Assembly: GCA_965249175.1 (NCBI GenBank)
Contig: OZ252227.1
Coordinates: 1,984,001-2,048,000, forward strand
Source: CAZYFH01 sp965249175
GTDB lineage: Bacteria; Acidobacteriota; Vicinamibacteria; Vicinamibacterales; UBA8438
Length of the DNA: 64,000 nt
Direction of reading: 5' to 3'
Below, piece by piece: positions 32,695-44,324 of this stretch. Positions within the stretch are counted from its first letter, which is position 1. Each line of letters starts with the position of its first letter. Made by a program: the position numbers and the translations under genes. A model generated the notes under the pieces. That model was not told where the DNA came from. It saw only the letters and a list, made by a program, of their open reading frames with translations, and made no database searches.

Positions 32695-34674
32695 CTATTC
32701 CGGGAGCGCCAGCGCGATCAGCTCCGGCGTCGCGGCCCCACCGCCGCCGCCGACCGCCACCGCGATGTACTGCCTGCCCTCGTGGAGATAGGTGATCGGG
32801 TTGCCGTAGGGCACCGAGGGTAGCGTCACCGACCCGAGGTAATCCCCGTTGTCCTTGTGGTAGGCGGTGATGGTGCGCGCCGATTCGACCTCGTCCGCCA
32901 CATAGCGTCCGCCCGAGTTGACGACCAGCAGCGTCTTCGTCACGAGCGGTCCGCCGCCGTGCATGCCGCTGTGGCCGCCGAGCGCCGGCAAGTTCAGTTC
33001 CTTGAGGGCCGGATGGTTTCGCGGGCCGTCCCCGTGCGGGCTCATCCAGGCGTGGTCGCCGGTGTTCAGGTCGATCGCCGTCACGCGCTTGTAGGGCGGC
33101 TTGACCAGCGGCAGCCCCCGCGGTCCCGGCACCGCCACCGCCCAGGGGTCGGTGAAGTACCCGACCGTCGCCGGTGGAGGGTATTCCACGAGCTCGACGG
33201 CCCGTAGCCGCGTTTGCGATGGGACGAACAGACGTCCCGTTTCCGGATCGACCGCGGTGCCCGGCCAGTTGATGCCCCCACCCGGACCGGGCGCCTGGAT
33301 GATCGGCTTGGCCGTGCCGCGCACGGGTGGCGGCGCGAAAAGCGGCACCAGCTGCGCGCGCTCGGCGATGATGACCGCCTCGGCCCGCAGCTCGGGCGTG
33401 AAGTCGATCAGATCGTCAACCGTGATCCCCTGCAGATCGAACGGCGGCGGTTTGGTCGGGAACGGCTGCGTCGGCGAGTACCACTCGCCCGGCACGTCAC
33501 CGGCGGGTACCGCACGCTCCTCGATTGGCCAGACGGGTTCGCCGGTGACGCGGTCGAACACGTAGGTAAACGCCTGCTTACTCGACTGTGCGATGGCCTT
33601 GATCTCGCGTCCATCGACGGTGATGTCCAACAGGTTGGCCGCTGTCGGAAAGTCGTAGTCCCACAAGCCGTGGTGTACCGCCTGAAAGTGCCAGACGCGC
33701 TCGCCGGTCTCCGCATCGACGCAGATGAGGCTCTCGGCGAACAGGTTGTCGCCCGGTCGCATCCCGCCATACCAGTCGTTGGTCGGCGTGCCGGTCGGGA
33801 GATAGACGTAGCCGAGCTCGTCGTCGACCGCGATGGTGCCCCATACGTTGGTGTGACCGCTGTAGCGCCACGACTCGTTCTGCCAGGAATCGGCGCCGAA
33901 CTCGTCACCCTGCGGAATGGTGTGGAAGATCCACTTCATCTCCCCGCTACGGGCGTCGAACCCGCGTACGTGCCCTGGGTCCGCCTCCTTGTGTCGCAGG
34001 TTCGTGTCCTGCACGATGCTGCCGACGATGACGGTGTCGCCGGCGATGGCGACCGGCTGCGAGTGGGTCAAGCGCGAACGGTCAACCGCGCGTCCGAGGC
34101 TGCCGCTCAGGTCGACGGTGCCGTCCGCGCCGAAGTCCGGGTAGAGCGCGCCGGTCCTGGCGTTCAGCGCGACGAGCAGCAGATCGTGCGTCGCAATGAA
34201 GATGCGCGCGTCGTTGCTTGCCTCGTCGTTCCAGAAGGACACGCCGCGATGCTGCCAGCCCATGTTGGCTGGCCGATCGAGCCGGTCGTAGGTCTGGGGG
34301 TCATACGACCAGACCAGCGCACCGGTGCCTGCGTCGACTGCCGCCACCTGTCCGAGCGCGGTGCTCGCGTAGACCAGCCCGCCCACCATGAGCGGCGTCG
34401 TCTTGAAGGTGCTCGGACGGATGTCCGTGCGCCGGCTCGCGACCTCGGTCGAGGTCGACGTCCAGCGCCAGGCGATCTCCAGGTCGGTGAAGTTCTCGGT
34501 CGTGATCTGATCGAGCGGCGAGTATTTCGTGTTGGCCGCGTCGGCCCCAAAGGCGCGCCACTCGCCAACGGGTGCAGATGACTGCGCGAGGATGGGTGGC
34601 GCCACGATGAACACGCAGCATGCCACTGCCAGCGCGCCGATCACGAGAGGTCGAAGTCGTCGCTTTGCGCCCAT
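32695..34674 (-). CDS. PQQ-dependent dehydrogenase (quinoprotein glucose/alcohol dehydrogenase-like)
   Basis: A 659-residue periplasmic protein with a signal peptide (PPILAQ) and no heme c motif. It starts EWRAFGADAANTKYSPLDQI. Propeller strands include QVAAVDAGTGALVWSYDPQ, RGFDARSGEMKWIFHTI, ICVDAETGERVWHFQAVHHG, LWDYDFPTAANLLDI, FTYVFDRVTGEPVWPI and AIDLNTGDHAWMSPHGDG. The LWDYD block and the late GxNWPG block (GGGINWPGTAVDPETG) are standard for PQQ glucose- and alcohol-type dehydrogenases. AGGAGAG precedes ATG 34674. The electron acceptor is not encoded alongside. The gene is divergent from CHEGN copy 5. Confidence 0.9.
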   Translation of the reverse strand: MGAKRRLRPLVIGALAVACCVFIVAPPILAQSSAPVGEWRAFGADAANTKYSPLDQITTENFTDLEIAWRWTSTSTEVASRRTDIRPSTFKTTPLMVGGLVYASTALGQVAAVDAGTGALVWSYDPQTYDRLDRPANMGWQHRGVSFWNDEASNDARIFIATHDLLLVALNARTGALYPDFGADGTVDLSGSLGRAVDRSRLTHSQPVAIAGDTVIVGSIVQDTNLRHKEADPGHVRGFDARSGEMKWIFHTIPQGDEFGADSWQNESWRYSGHTNVWGTIAVDDELGYVYLPTGTPTNDWYGGMRPGDNLFAESLICVDAETGERVWHFQAVHHGLWDYDFPTAANLLDITVDGREIKAIAQSSKQAFTYVFDRVTGEPVWPIEERAVPAGDVPGEWYSPTQPFPTKPPPFDLQGITVDDLIDFTPELRAEAVIIAERAQLVPLFAPPPVRGTAKPIIQAPGPGGGINWPGTAVDPETGRLFVPSQTRLRAVELVEYPPPATVGYFTDPWAVAVPGPRGLPLVKPPYKRVTAIDLNTGDHAWMSPHGDGPRNHPALKELNLPALGGHSGMHGGGPLVTKTLLVVNSGGRYVADEVESARTITAYHKDNGDYLGSVTLPSVPYGNPITYLHEGRQYIAVAVGGGGGAATPELIALALPE

Positions 34675-34743
34675 AGGAGCTCTCCTGGTTGTGCCGGCCA
34701 TCTTACCAGTGGCCGCTGATAGGCCGACTCCCGCGCAGGCTGC

Positions 34744-34749
34744 TATGAT
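34744..34749 (+). promoter_or_regulatory. -10-like TATGAT upstream of CHEGN copy 5
   Basis: TATGAT, followed by TCGG, sits 38 bases before ATG 34788 in the divergent region 34675-34787. It resembles the elements at 9830 and 15064. Prediction only. Confidence 0.3.
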
Positions 34750-34787
34750 TCGGTGTGGTACGTAGCCCGGAAACCGAGGGGGTTCAG

Positions 34788-35795
34788 ATGCGCCGACGAA
34801 TTCACATCTCCATGAGCGTCGTTGCCGTCGTGGTCGCCGTCGCGTCGCTCTCGGCTGTTCCGGTCGCGGCACAGAGCGTCCCACAGACCGCGTGGGGCCA
34901 GCCCGACCTGCAGGGCATCTGGGATTTCCGTACCATCACGCCGTTACAGCGACCGGAGGACCTGGGCGACAAGGAGTTCCTGTCCGAGGAGGAAGCCGCC
35001 AACGCCGAGCAAGAGGTGGTCGACCGGAATGCGGACCTGTTGACCCGCGAGGCACGGCGAACCGAGGCCACGACGAGCGTCGACAGGGGCGAGGAAGGGG
35101 CCCCCGGCTTCTACAACAACTTCTGGTTGGACCAGGGGACCCGCACGGTGGGCACCCGGCGCACGTCGCTGGTCGTGGATCCACCGAACGGGCGGCTGCC
35201 GGCCATGACCGCGGCCGCCGAGCGGCTGGCCGCTGCTGGACGGAGCTACCGGGACGCGCACCCGTCCGATTCCTGGGTGGATCGGAGCTCCTACGATCGG
35301 TGCATCCTGGGGTTCAACGCGGGCCCGCCGATTACCCCAGGTGGATACAACCAGAACCTCCAGTTATTTCAGACGCCCGACCATGTCGTGCTGGTCACGG
35401 AAATGGTGCACACCGTCCGCGTCGTGCCACTCGATGGACGCCCGGCACTCGACAGTGACATTCAGCAATGGTCAGGCGACTCGCGCGGTCATTGGGACGG
35501 AGACACCCTTGTGGTCGAAACCGCCAACTTCCTGGCCGCACGACGGTGGCGCGGAACGACGAGCAACATGCGGTTGGTCGAGCGCTTCACCCGCGTCGAC
35601 GCTGATACCCTCGACTACACCTACACCGTGATCGATCCGGAGACGTGGACGAGCGCGTGGACGGCGTCGATTCCGATGCGCCGGACCGACGTGCCGATGT
35701 ATGAGTACGCGTGCCACGAGGGGAACTACAGCATGCCCGGTATCCTGGCCGGGGCGCGGGCGGACGATGCGAAGGCCGCCGCAGCGACTCGGTGA
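34788..35795 (+). CDS. secreted 'CHEGN' family protein, copy 5
   Basis: A 335-residue exported protein (signal ends VAAQS). It carries the complete family block set: WGQPDLQGIWDFRTITPLQR, SEEEAANAEQE, YNNFWLDQGTR, SLVVDPPNGRLP, DRCILGFNAGPPITPGGYNQ, EMVHTVRVVPLDGR, GDSRGHWDGDTLVVETANF, RLVERFTRVDADTLDY and YEYACHEGNYSMPGILAGA. ATG 34788 follows a GAGGGGG site. Its stop overlaps the start of the 170-residue gene downstream (GTGA). Function not recognised. Confidence 0.87.
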   Translation: MRRRIHISMSVVAVVVAVASLSAVPVAAQSVPQTAWGQPDLQGIWDFRTITPLQRPEDLGDKEFLSEEEAANAEQEVVDRNADLLTREARRTEATTSVDRGEEGAPGFYNNFWLDQGTRTVGTRRTSLVVDPPNGRLPAMTAAAERLAAAGRSYRDAHPSDSWVDRSSYDRCILGFNAGPPITPGGYNQNLQLFQTPDHVVLVTEMVHTVRVVPLDGRPALDSDIQQWSGDSRGHWDGDTLVVETANFLAARRWRGTTSNMRLVERFTRVDADTLDYTYTVIDPETWTSAWTASIPMRRTDVPMYEYACHEGNYSMPGILAGARADDAKAAAATR

Positions 35796-36304
35796 ATACC
35801 GCGAGCACCCGCAGGGCAATCGTCGGGGTCGCGCTGGGACTAGCGATGCTGTCGGTTCCGGCCGACGCGCAGGTCGGCGGCAACCTCATTGGATTTCCGC
35901 CGATCGAACTGCACGTCGAGATCACGACCGGGGCGGACGGCGCACCGGTGCTGTCAGTCGACGAGTTCCAGCTCGTCACCGGCGACTACTATCGCCTGAA
36001 CATCAACTGTCCCGACGTGACCGACGACCTGGCGGGATGGCGGGTCGAAGTCACCGGCCTGCTGTCGAACTCGCATCTGCGGGTCGTCAGCGTCGGCGAT
36101 GTCGAGATTCACCTCCAGGGGCTGACGTTCCGTGCAATCGAGTGTGACGAGGTGGGGTCGGCCCGCGTCAGCTTCGTCCCGCTCCGCCCGGGCAACTACG
36201 ATCTCTATGTCGGCAACGTGCCGACGGCCGTCGGACGGCCGGCGGGCGAACCAGGCATCCAGACCGGCGGCAAGTATGTGATCGGTCGATTCATCGTCGA
36301 GTAG
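35792..36304 (+). CDS. secreted hypothetical protein, cupredoxin-like fold suspected
   Basis: A 170-residue exported protein (signal ends ADAQV). The mature part reads as a small beta-sandwich: EFQLVTGDYYRLNINCPDV, DVEIHLQGLTFRAIECDE and VSFVPLRPGNYDLYVGNVP. The VSFVPLRPG.Y.LYV block resembles the last strands of cupredoxins, but the His/Cys/Met copper ligands are not evident. Two Cys may form a disulfide. GTG 35792 overlaps the stop of CHEGN copy 5, so both are probably made together. Not assigned to a named family. Confidence 0.7.
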   Translation: MNTASTRRAIVGVALGLAMLSVPADAQVGGNLIGFPPIELHVEITTGADGAPVLSVDEFQLVTGDYYRLNINCPDVTDDLAGWRVEVTGLLSNSHLRVVSVGDVEIHLQGLTFRAIECDEVGSARVSFVPLRPGNYDLYVGNVPTAVGRPAGEPGIQTGGKYVIGRFIVE

Positions 36305-36346
36305 CCCTAACCGCAAAGACCAAAGACCCAATCCCTGAGGAGCACC

Positions 36347-37708
36347 ATGCCTACACCGTTGCGAATGATCTTCGGCATCATCATGGTTGGCGCCGCGGCC
36401 CTGCTGACCACCACCGTACACGCCGACGACTGGCCCGAGTGGCGTGGTGCCGGCCGCGAGGCCGTCTGGACCGAAGACGGCATCCTCGAACGCTTTCCTG
36501 CGGGTGCGCTCAAGGTCACCTGGAGAACGCCGATCCGGGGAGGCTTTGCCGGCCCGGTGGTTGCCGATGGTCGAGTGTTCGTCACGGATTTCGAGTTCCT
36601 GCCCGAGACGAAGGTGATGGATGGGACGGAGCGGATCCTGGCGCTCGACGAGCAGACCGGCGACGTGCTCTGGACGCACGACTGGCCGGCCGCGTACCGA
36701 AACCTGCAGCTCTCGTATGCGACGGGGCCCCGCGCGACACCGACCGTGGACGGCGATCGGGTCTACGTCGCGGGGAGCAGCGGGAAGCTGCTCTGTCTCG
36801 AGACGGCGACGGGACGCGAGGTCTGGTCGCACGACGCGGTCGCGGAGTACGACACGACCATCCCGGTCTGGGGCGTGACCAGCGCGCCGCTGATCGAGGA
36901 CGACCTGGCCATCTTTCTCGTTGGGGGCGAGCCGGACGCGCTGGTCGTGGCCTTCGACAAGCGGACGGGCGCGGAAGTCTGGCGCGCGCTCGACGTCGTG
37001 GCGGAGATGGGCTACAACCAGCCGGTCGTCTACGAGGCGGGCGGCGTGCGACAGCTCATCATCTGGCATCCGACCGGGGTCAGCTCGCTGAATCCCGCGA
37101 CGGGCGATGTCTACTGGGATGTCCCGTGGGAGGTGCCGATGGCCGTCACCGTCCCGACCCCCGTGCGGAGCGACAACTACCTCTTCTTCTCGCAGTTCTA
37201 CGGCGGGTCGCTGATGCTCCGGCTGGACACGGACCGCCCGGAGGCGACGACGCTGTGGCAGATCAAGGGCGCCAGCGAGATGCCGGATGGGACGGCGGCG
37301 CTGCACGCGATGATCACGACGCCGATCGTCGAGGGCGACTACATCTACGGGGTCGACAGCTACGGCGAGTTGCGCGGTCTGGATGCGACGACCGGCGAGC
37401 GACTCTGGGTGAGCGACCAGATGACCGTGCAGCGACGGTGGGGCACCGCGTTCATGGTGCAACACGGCGACCGCTATTTCGTCAACACCGATGCAGGCGA
37501 TCTCATCCTGGCGCAGTTCACACCAGAGGGCTACGTCGAGCTCGACCGGACGAAGCTGATCGAGGCGACGTCGCGCGCGGGCTACGGGGCGCAGCGGTTC
37601 GAGGATCGGGCGGTGAACTGGACGCATCCGGCGTACGCGAACCGCCACATCATCACGCGCAACGACAACGAGATTATCCGCGTGTCGCTGGCGGCGGCGG
37701 ACTATTGA
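36347..37708 (+). CDS. secreted PQQ-like (BamB-type) beta-propeller
   Basis: A 453-residue exported protein (signal ends VHADDW). It starts WPEWRGAGREAVW, the common opening of Planctomycetes/Acidobacteria PQQ-like propellers. Strands include ILALDEQTGDVLWTHDW, KLLCLETATGREVWSHDA and ELRGLDATTGERLWVSDQ. There is no heme c and no clear PQQ or Ca active-site set, so a structural or BamB-like role is as likely as dehydrogenase activity. GAGGAG precedes ATG 36347. The downstream kinase follows after 51 bases. Confidence 0.85.
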   Translation: MPTPLRMIFGIIMVGAAALLTTTVHADDWPEWRGAGREAVWTEDGILERFPAGALKVTWRTPIRGGFAGPVVADGRVFVTDFEFLPETKVMDGTERILALDEQTGDVLWTHDWPAAYRNLQLSYATGPRATPTVDGDRVYVAGSSGKLLCLETATGREVWSHDAVAEYDTTIPVWGVTSAPLIEDDLAIFLVGGEPDALVVAFDKRTGAEVWRALDVVAEMGYNQPVVYEAGGVRQLIIWHPTGVSSLNPATGDVYWDVPWEVPMAVTVPTPVRSDNYLFFSQFYGGSLMLRLDTDRPEATTLWQIKGASEMPDGTAALHAMITTPIVEGDYIYGVDSYGELRGLDATTGERLWVSDQMTVQRRWGTAFMVQHGDRYFVNTDAGDLILAQFTPEGYVELDRTKLIEATSRAGYGAQRFEDRAVNWTHPAYANRHIITRNDNEIIRVSLAAADY

Positions 37709-37759
37709 GCGCGCAGGGCTTACGGCTCAAGGCTTGAGATAATCCTCGCACGGCCGACG

Positions 37760-40426
<2,667 letters not shown>

Positions 40427-40470
40427 GGTCGTCGAGCGCGGCATCGAAGCCACGTGCCAGGAGGGACGTC

Positions 40471-41481
40471 GTGAGAAACCGGATGACGCAAGGATTCGTG
40501 GGGATGTCGACCGGATTGCTGTTGTTGCTGGGAATTGCGGCACCGATCGCCGCCCAGTGCGAGCCGGTGGGCGAGATCCAGTTCATCTGCGATGTCACGA
40601 GCCCGGAGGACCTGGCGGTCGTGCCCGGGTCCGAGTGGATCATTGCGTCGGGGAACCGCGAGGGAGGCCGCCTCCAGCTCGTGAACGTCCAGGACAAGAC
40701 GGCGACCGTCTTGTTCCCGACGCCCGACGGACGTGCCCAGCTTGACCCACGGATCTACCCGTCATGCCCCGGTCCACTCGATCTCGCCGGGGAGCGCGCG
40801 TTCCTGTCTCATGGCCTGTATCTCCAACCAGGTGCCGGTCCGTTCCACACGTTGTATGTCGTCCACCACGGCAGCCGGGAATCGATCGAGGTGTTTGAGG
40901 TCGACGCCGCGGCGACGCCGCCCGTGCTGACGTGGGTGGGATGCGCCGTTGCACCCGACGGTCTCGGCCTCAACGGTGTGGTCGCGTTGCCCGACGGCGG
41001 TTTCGTCGCCACGAGCCCGCGAACCGGCGATGTGTGGGAGTGGCAGACGGAGGGCGGATGGACGCGTGTCCCAGGTAGTGAGGATACGGCCCCCAACGGT
41101 CTGGAGGTCTCCGGGGACGGGCGCTGGTTGTACATCGCCGGCTGGCGCGAGCAGAAGCTCACGCGGCTGTCGCGCGGTCAGACGCCACCGTTGAAGGATG
41201 TTATCTCCTTGACGTTCCGTCCCGACAACCTGCGGATGTCACTCGACGGCACGCGGATCTTCGCCGCGGGCCACGGCAACATTCAGGAGCCGCGCGAGCC
41301 GTTGCGTGAGACGTCGAACGTGGCGGCGATCGACCCAGGCACGCTGGAGGTCCGGCCACTGTTCACGCATCCGGCCATCGACGGCTTCGTGGCGTCCACC
41401 ACGGCGATCCAGATCGGCGACGAGATGTGGCTCGGCACGCATCGCGGTGAGCGGATCGCCTATTTCCCTGCGCCGGAGTAG
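40471..41481 (+). CDS. secreted SMP-30/arylesterase-like beta-propeller, copy 2
   Basis: A 336-residue exported protein (signal ends PIAAQC), paralogous to 13977-14996. Both open CEP.G(D/E)(V/I)QFIC and share SPEDL, HTLYVV(R/H)HG.RES(V/I)EVFEVD, W(I/V)GC(V/A)VAPDG, ALPDGGF, PNGLE.S.DGRW.YI.GW, L(I/T)RLSRGQTP and a closing (T)AIQ(V/I)GDE(I/M)W(V/L)G block. The start GTG 40471 has AGGAGGG upstream; ATG 40483 is an alternative. It may be a lactonase or esterase; the catalytic residues cannot be fixed from sequence alone. Confidence 0.85.
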   Translation: MRNRMTQGFVGMSTGLLLLLGIAAPIAAQCEPVGEIQFICDVTSPEDLAVVPGSEWIIASGNREGGRLQLVNVQDKTATVLFPTPDGRAQLDPRIYPSCPGPLDLAGERAFLSHGLYLQPGAGPFHTLYVVHHGSRESIEVFEVDAAATPPVLTWVGCAVAPDGLGLNGVVALPDGGFVATSPRTGDVWEWQTEGGWTRVPGSEDTAPNGLEVSGDGRWLYIAGWREQKLTRLSRGQTPPLKDVISLTFRPDNLRMSLDGTRIFAAGHGNIQEPREPLRETSNVAAIDPGTLEVRPLFTHPAIDGFVASTTAIQIGDEMWLGTHRGERIAYFPAPE

Positions 41482-41505
41482 CGGCGACGCGCAACGGAGC
41501 ACACG

Positions 41506-41946
41506 ATGTCGGTGTGGGAGCTCAGTCACTCGGTCGTGGCAGACGTCGTGCAGGACGTCGCCTGGGCCTGGTGGACGACGGTCGACAACTGGCGTCGTCA
41601 CGAGGGCGACGCGGTCGAGTCGATCACGCTAGACGGTCCGTTCGAGGCCGGCACGCGAGGAGAAACACGGATGCCCGGCCAGCCGCCGCGTTCCTGGCTC
41701 TTGGCCGAGGTCGAGGCCCCCTCGCGCGCGGTCATCGAGACGGCGCTCGGGGACGCCACGCTCCGCTTCGTCTGGTCGTTCGACGATCTCGGGGATGGAC
41801 GGACACGGCTGACCCAGCGGATGACGCTCGACGGTCCGTCCGCTGAGCAGTATGTCGCCGACCTCGAGGCTGGCTTCGCGCCCAATCTCGGACCCGGTAT
41901 GGAGAAGATCGCGCGCGGGATGGCGGCGTCGGTCGTGCTCGAGTAG
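41506..41946 (+). CDS. SRPBCC (START/polyketide-cyclase-like) family protein
   Basis: A 146-residue cytoplasmic single-domain protein. Family features are the N-terminal strand followed by DVAWAWWTTVDNWRRHEGDAV, an ESITLDGPFEAGTRGETRMPG strand pair, FVWSFDDLGDGRTRLTQRMTLDG and a long C-terminal helix (EAGFAPNLGPGMEKIARGMA). SRPBCC proteins bind hydrophobic ligands or act as aromatases/cyclases; no specific ligand can be named. A GGAG site precedes ATG 41506. It lies between the propeller and the amidohydrolase on the same strand with short gaps. Confidence 0.85.
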   Translation: MSVWELSHSVVADVVQDVAWAWWTTVDNWRRHEGDAVESITLDGPFEAGTRGETRMPGQPPRSWLLAEVEAPSRAVIETALGDATLRFVWSFDDLGDGRTRLTQRMTLDGPSAEQYVADLEAGFAPNLGPGMEKIARGMAASVVLE

Positions 41947-41966
41947 ACGACAGCCGGACAGCGACG

Positions 41967-43328
41967 ATGCGCGACCGTTGGTGGTCACTCGCAACGTACC
42001 TCCTATTCGTTGCCTCGGCGTGCTCGCCAGCCGAGGGGCCGCCACAGGCTTCCGCGGGCGCACGCTGGTTCGAGGGCGCACGCCTCATCGCGGGTGACGG
42101 CGGTACTCCCATCGAGGGCGCTGCCTTCCTGGTTGAGGAGGGCGTCTTCACCTGGGTCGGCCGACAAGGTGAGCGGGAGCCGCCCGACGACGCCGCGCGC
42201 GTCGATCTGACCGGCAAGACCGTCATTCCCGCGTTGATTGACGCGCACCAGCACATCGGCCTCACGAACATCACGGCGGGCACCCACAGCCCGGACCACT
42301 ACACGCGCGACAACCTCGTCGACCATCTCGAACGGTCGGCCTATCACGGTGTCGCGGCCACCATGAGCCTCGGTCTCGAGGCCGACGAGGCGCTGGCGTT
42401 CCGCCTTCGCGACGAGGCGGTCCCACACGCGACGCGCTTTCTCACGTCGGGTCGCGGGATCGCCGGAGCGCCACTGGCCGGTCCTCAGCAGCCGTATCGT
42501 CTCGGGATCCCGCGCGGCGCTCGCACCGAGGCGGAGGGCCGCGCGGCGGTCGAGGAGCTCCACGCGCGCGGCGTCGACCTCGTCAAGATCTGGGTCGATG
42601 ACCGCGGCGGCACGGTGCCGAAGCTCGAGCCGCCGGTCTACCGCGCCATCATCGACGCGGCCCATGCCCACGGCATGCGGGTTGCGGCGCATGTGGGCAC
42701 GACGAGCGCCCTCGCGGACGCCAAGGACCTACTCCGGGCCGGTATCGACGGCTTTGCGCATACGGTGCGTGACCGTGACATCGACGACGAATACCTGGCG
42801 CTGGTTGGACAGTACCCCGACGTCTGGACGATTCCGAACCTGCCGGGGTCACCAGTGACGCGGGACGATCTGCCGTGGCTGAGCGAGACGCTGCCACCGT
42901 TCGAGATCGAGAACCTGCGGCGGGAGCTCGAGCGTCGTGAAGCTGCCGGGCCTCCCGAGCCGGGCGATCAGTTCCCGCTGCAATGCCGCAACCTGGCGCG
43001 GAACCACGACGCGGGCATGATCATCGGGATGGGCACGGATTCCGGCACGAGCGTCGCCTGGACGACGCACACCGAGCTACGCGACATGGTGGCCTGCGGA
43101 CTCAGCCCGATGGAGGCGATCGTCTCGGCGACCCGGACCAACGCCGGCATCCTCGGGCTCGATCGGCTTGGGACGGTGGCGGTAGGGAAGCGCGCGTCCT
43201 TTGTCGTGCTGAATGCGAATCCGCTCGACGACATCAACAACACGCGACGCATCGAGCTGGTCTATCTTGACGGCGAGGCCGTCGATCGCGCACGGCTCCG
43301 GGCCGGGTTCAAGAACGGCGTGAGGTGA
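41967..43328 (+). CDS. amidohydrolase family lipoprotein
   Basis: A 453-residue exported metal-dependent hydrolase with a lipobox (VASAC). The TIM-barrel metal motif is DAHQH (His94, His96). Downstream are LVKIWVDD (bridging Lys), VAAHVG and GFAHTV (the two other His ligands) and GTDSG (Asp). The ending GTVAVGKRASFVVLNANPLD is the conserved composite beta-domain return. It resembles the imidazolonepropionase/prolidase-like (Xaa-Pro) amidohydrolases exported by Acidobacteria. Substrate unknown. The start has only a weak ribosome site and is close to the SRPBCC gene. Confidence 0.88.
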   Translation: MRDRWWSLATYLLFVASACSPAEGPPQASAGARWFEGARLIAGDGGTPIEGAAFLVEEGVFTWVGRQGEREPPDDAARVDLTGKTVIPALIDAHQHIGLTNITAGTHSPDHYTRDNLVDHLERSAYHGVAATMSLGLEADEALAFRLRDEAVPHATRFLTSGRGIAGAPLAGPQQPYRLGIPRGARTEAEGRAAVEELHARGVDLVKIWVDDRGGTVPKLEPPVYRAIIDAAHAHGMRVAAHVGTTSALADAKDLLRAGIDGFAHTVRDRDIDDEYLALVGQYPDVWTIPNLPGSPVTRDDLPWLSETLPPFEIENLRRELERREAAGPPEPGDQFPLQCRNLARNHDAGMIIGMGTDSGTSVAWTTHTELRDMVACGLSPMEAIVSATRTNAGILGLDRLGTVAVGKRASFVVLNANPLDDINNTRRIELVYLDGEAVDRARLRAGFKNGVR

Positions 43329-43341
43329 TCCGGCGACGCGG

Positions 43342-44181
43342 TCAATGCGTCATGGCGTACATCAGCACGTTGAGCCCGAGCGAGTAGCCGTCGGGCGCGA
43401 ACGATTCAAAGTATCCGGCGTCTTCCCCCTCGCGCTCCCACGCATCCTGGATGTCGGTGTTGTGTGTCATCGCGACCATGATGCGGCCGTCGGCGTCGAA
43501 GATGACGCGGAAGTGCGGCTCCGCGCTGTCCCCGCCCCGCTCGGAGGTCCGCCCGCCCGAGCGTCGCCAGAAGTGGATGTTGGCAATCTGCGGCACCTCC
43601 CAGATGTTGAACATCGCCTGGAACAGCTCGTGGTCGAGCGGCAGATCCACGATTGGGTACTCGGCAGGCGGTAGCACGCGGGCGATCTGGCTCGCCCACT
43701 GGTCCCACTCCCAGGATCCCCAGAAGTCGTCGGCCCAGAGAAAGCCGCCCTTGAGGAGATAGTCGCGCAGGCGGCTCGCCTCATCCGGCGCCAGCATCAT
43801 CGACCCAACCGCCGACGCGATGATGAACGGACAGCCGAAGAGCGTCGTGTCGGTGACCGGGACGACCCAGTGGATCGGCTCGTTCTCCGCGTCGAAGTTG
43901 ACGTCGGTGGCGGACATCTCCGACACGCGGATCATGAAGTTGATGTCGGCGAACGGGTAGTCGGTCGACCAGCGGCCCATGCCGCGACCGGTGTACTCGC
44001 TCGCGTACATCAGGCGGCAGAAGGAGAATCCCGCGTCGCGCTGGTCCGCCGGACGAAGGCGAGGCGGATAGCGGCCCCGGCCGTAGCCCCACTGGGCGAA
44101 CGCGGCGCCAGAGACGAGCGCCAGGACCGCTGCGACCGCAACCGCGCGCATCATCGTCGTCATCATGCGCCGAGAAGACAT
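43342..44181 (-). CDS. secreted DUF4159 domain protein
   Basis: A 279-residue exported protein (signal ends AAFAQ). The DUF4159 core is clear: STDYPFADINFMIRVSEMSA, LRDYLLKGGFLWADDFWGSW, a LPPAEYPIVDLPLDHELFQ block, and HFRVIFDADGRIMVAMTHNTDI. DUF4159 is often annotated near the N-terminus of a class I glutamine-amidotransferase-like fold, with unknown function. GGAGGAGCGCGGA precedes ATG 44181. It is divergent from the cyclase-family gene. Confidence 0.88.
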   Translation of the reverse strand: MSSRRMMTTMMRAVAVAAVLALVSGAAFAQWGYGRGRYPPRLRPADQRDAGFSFCRLMYASEYTGRGMGRWSTDYPFADINFMIRVSEMSATDVNFDAENEPIHWVVPVTDTTLFGCPFIIASAVGSMMLAPDEASRLRDYLLKGGFLWADDFWGSWEWDQWASQIARVLPPAEYPIVDLPLDHELFQAMFNIWEVPQIANIHFWRRSGGRTSERGGDSAEPHFRVIFDADGRIMVAMTHNTDIQDAWEREGEDAGYFESFAPDGYSLGLNVLMYAMTH

Positions 44182-44252
44182 TCCGCGCTCCTCCTATCAT
44201 CGCGTCGAGCGACCCCTCGCGATTGTGACACGAGCGGTGGCTGTCGCGGCGG

Positions 44253-44258
44253 TAGAAT
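44253..44258 (+). promoter_or_regulatory. -10-like TAGAAT upstream of the cyclase-family gene
   Basis: TAGAAT in GGTAGAATG context, as at 27964, lies 66 bases before GTG 44325 in the divergent region 44182-44324. Prediction only. Confidence 0.3.
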
Positions 44259-44324
44259 GAACGCAATCCTGCGTTATGTTCCGACCGCGGGTTCCGGTCG
44301 ACATGGTCATGAAAGGAGCAGACC

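Noticed and set aside
35954..37648. 564-codon open frame on the minus strand antisense to the PQQ-like propeller
   Set aside because: Arg/His-rich composition without domains; the plus-strand gene has clear propeller motifs, signal peptide and ribosome site. GC-rich DNA leaves long antisense frames open.
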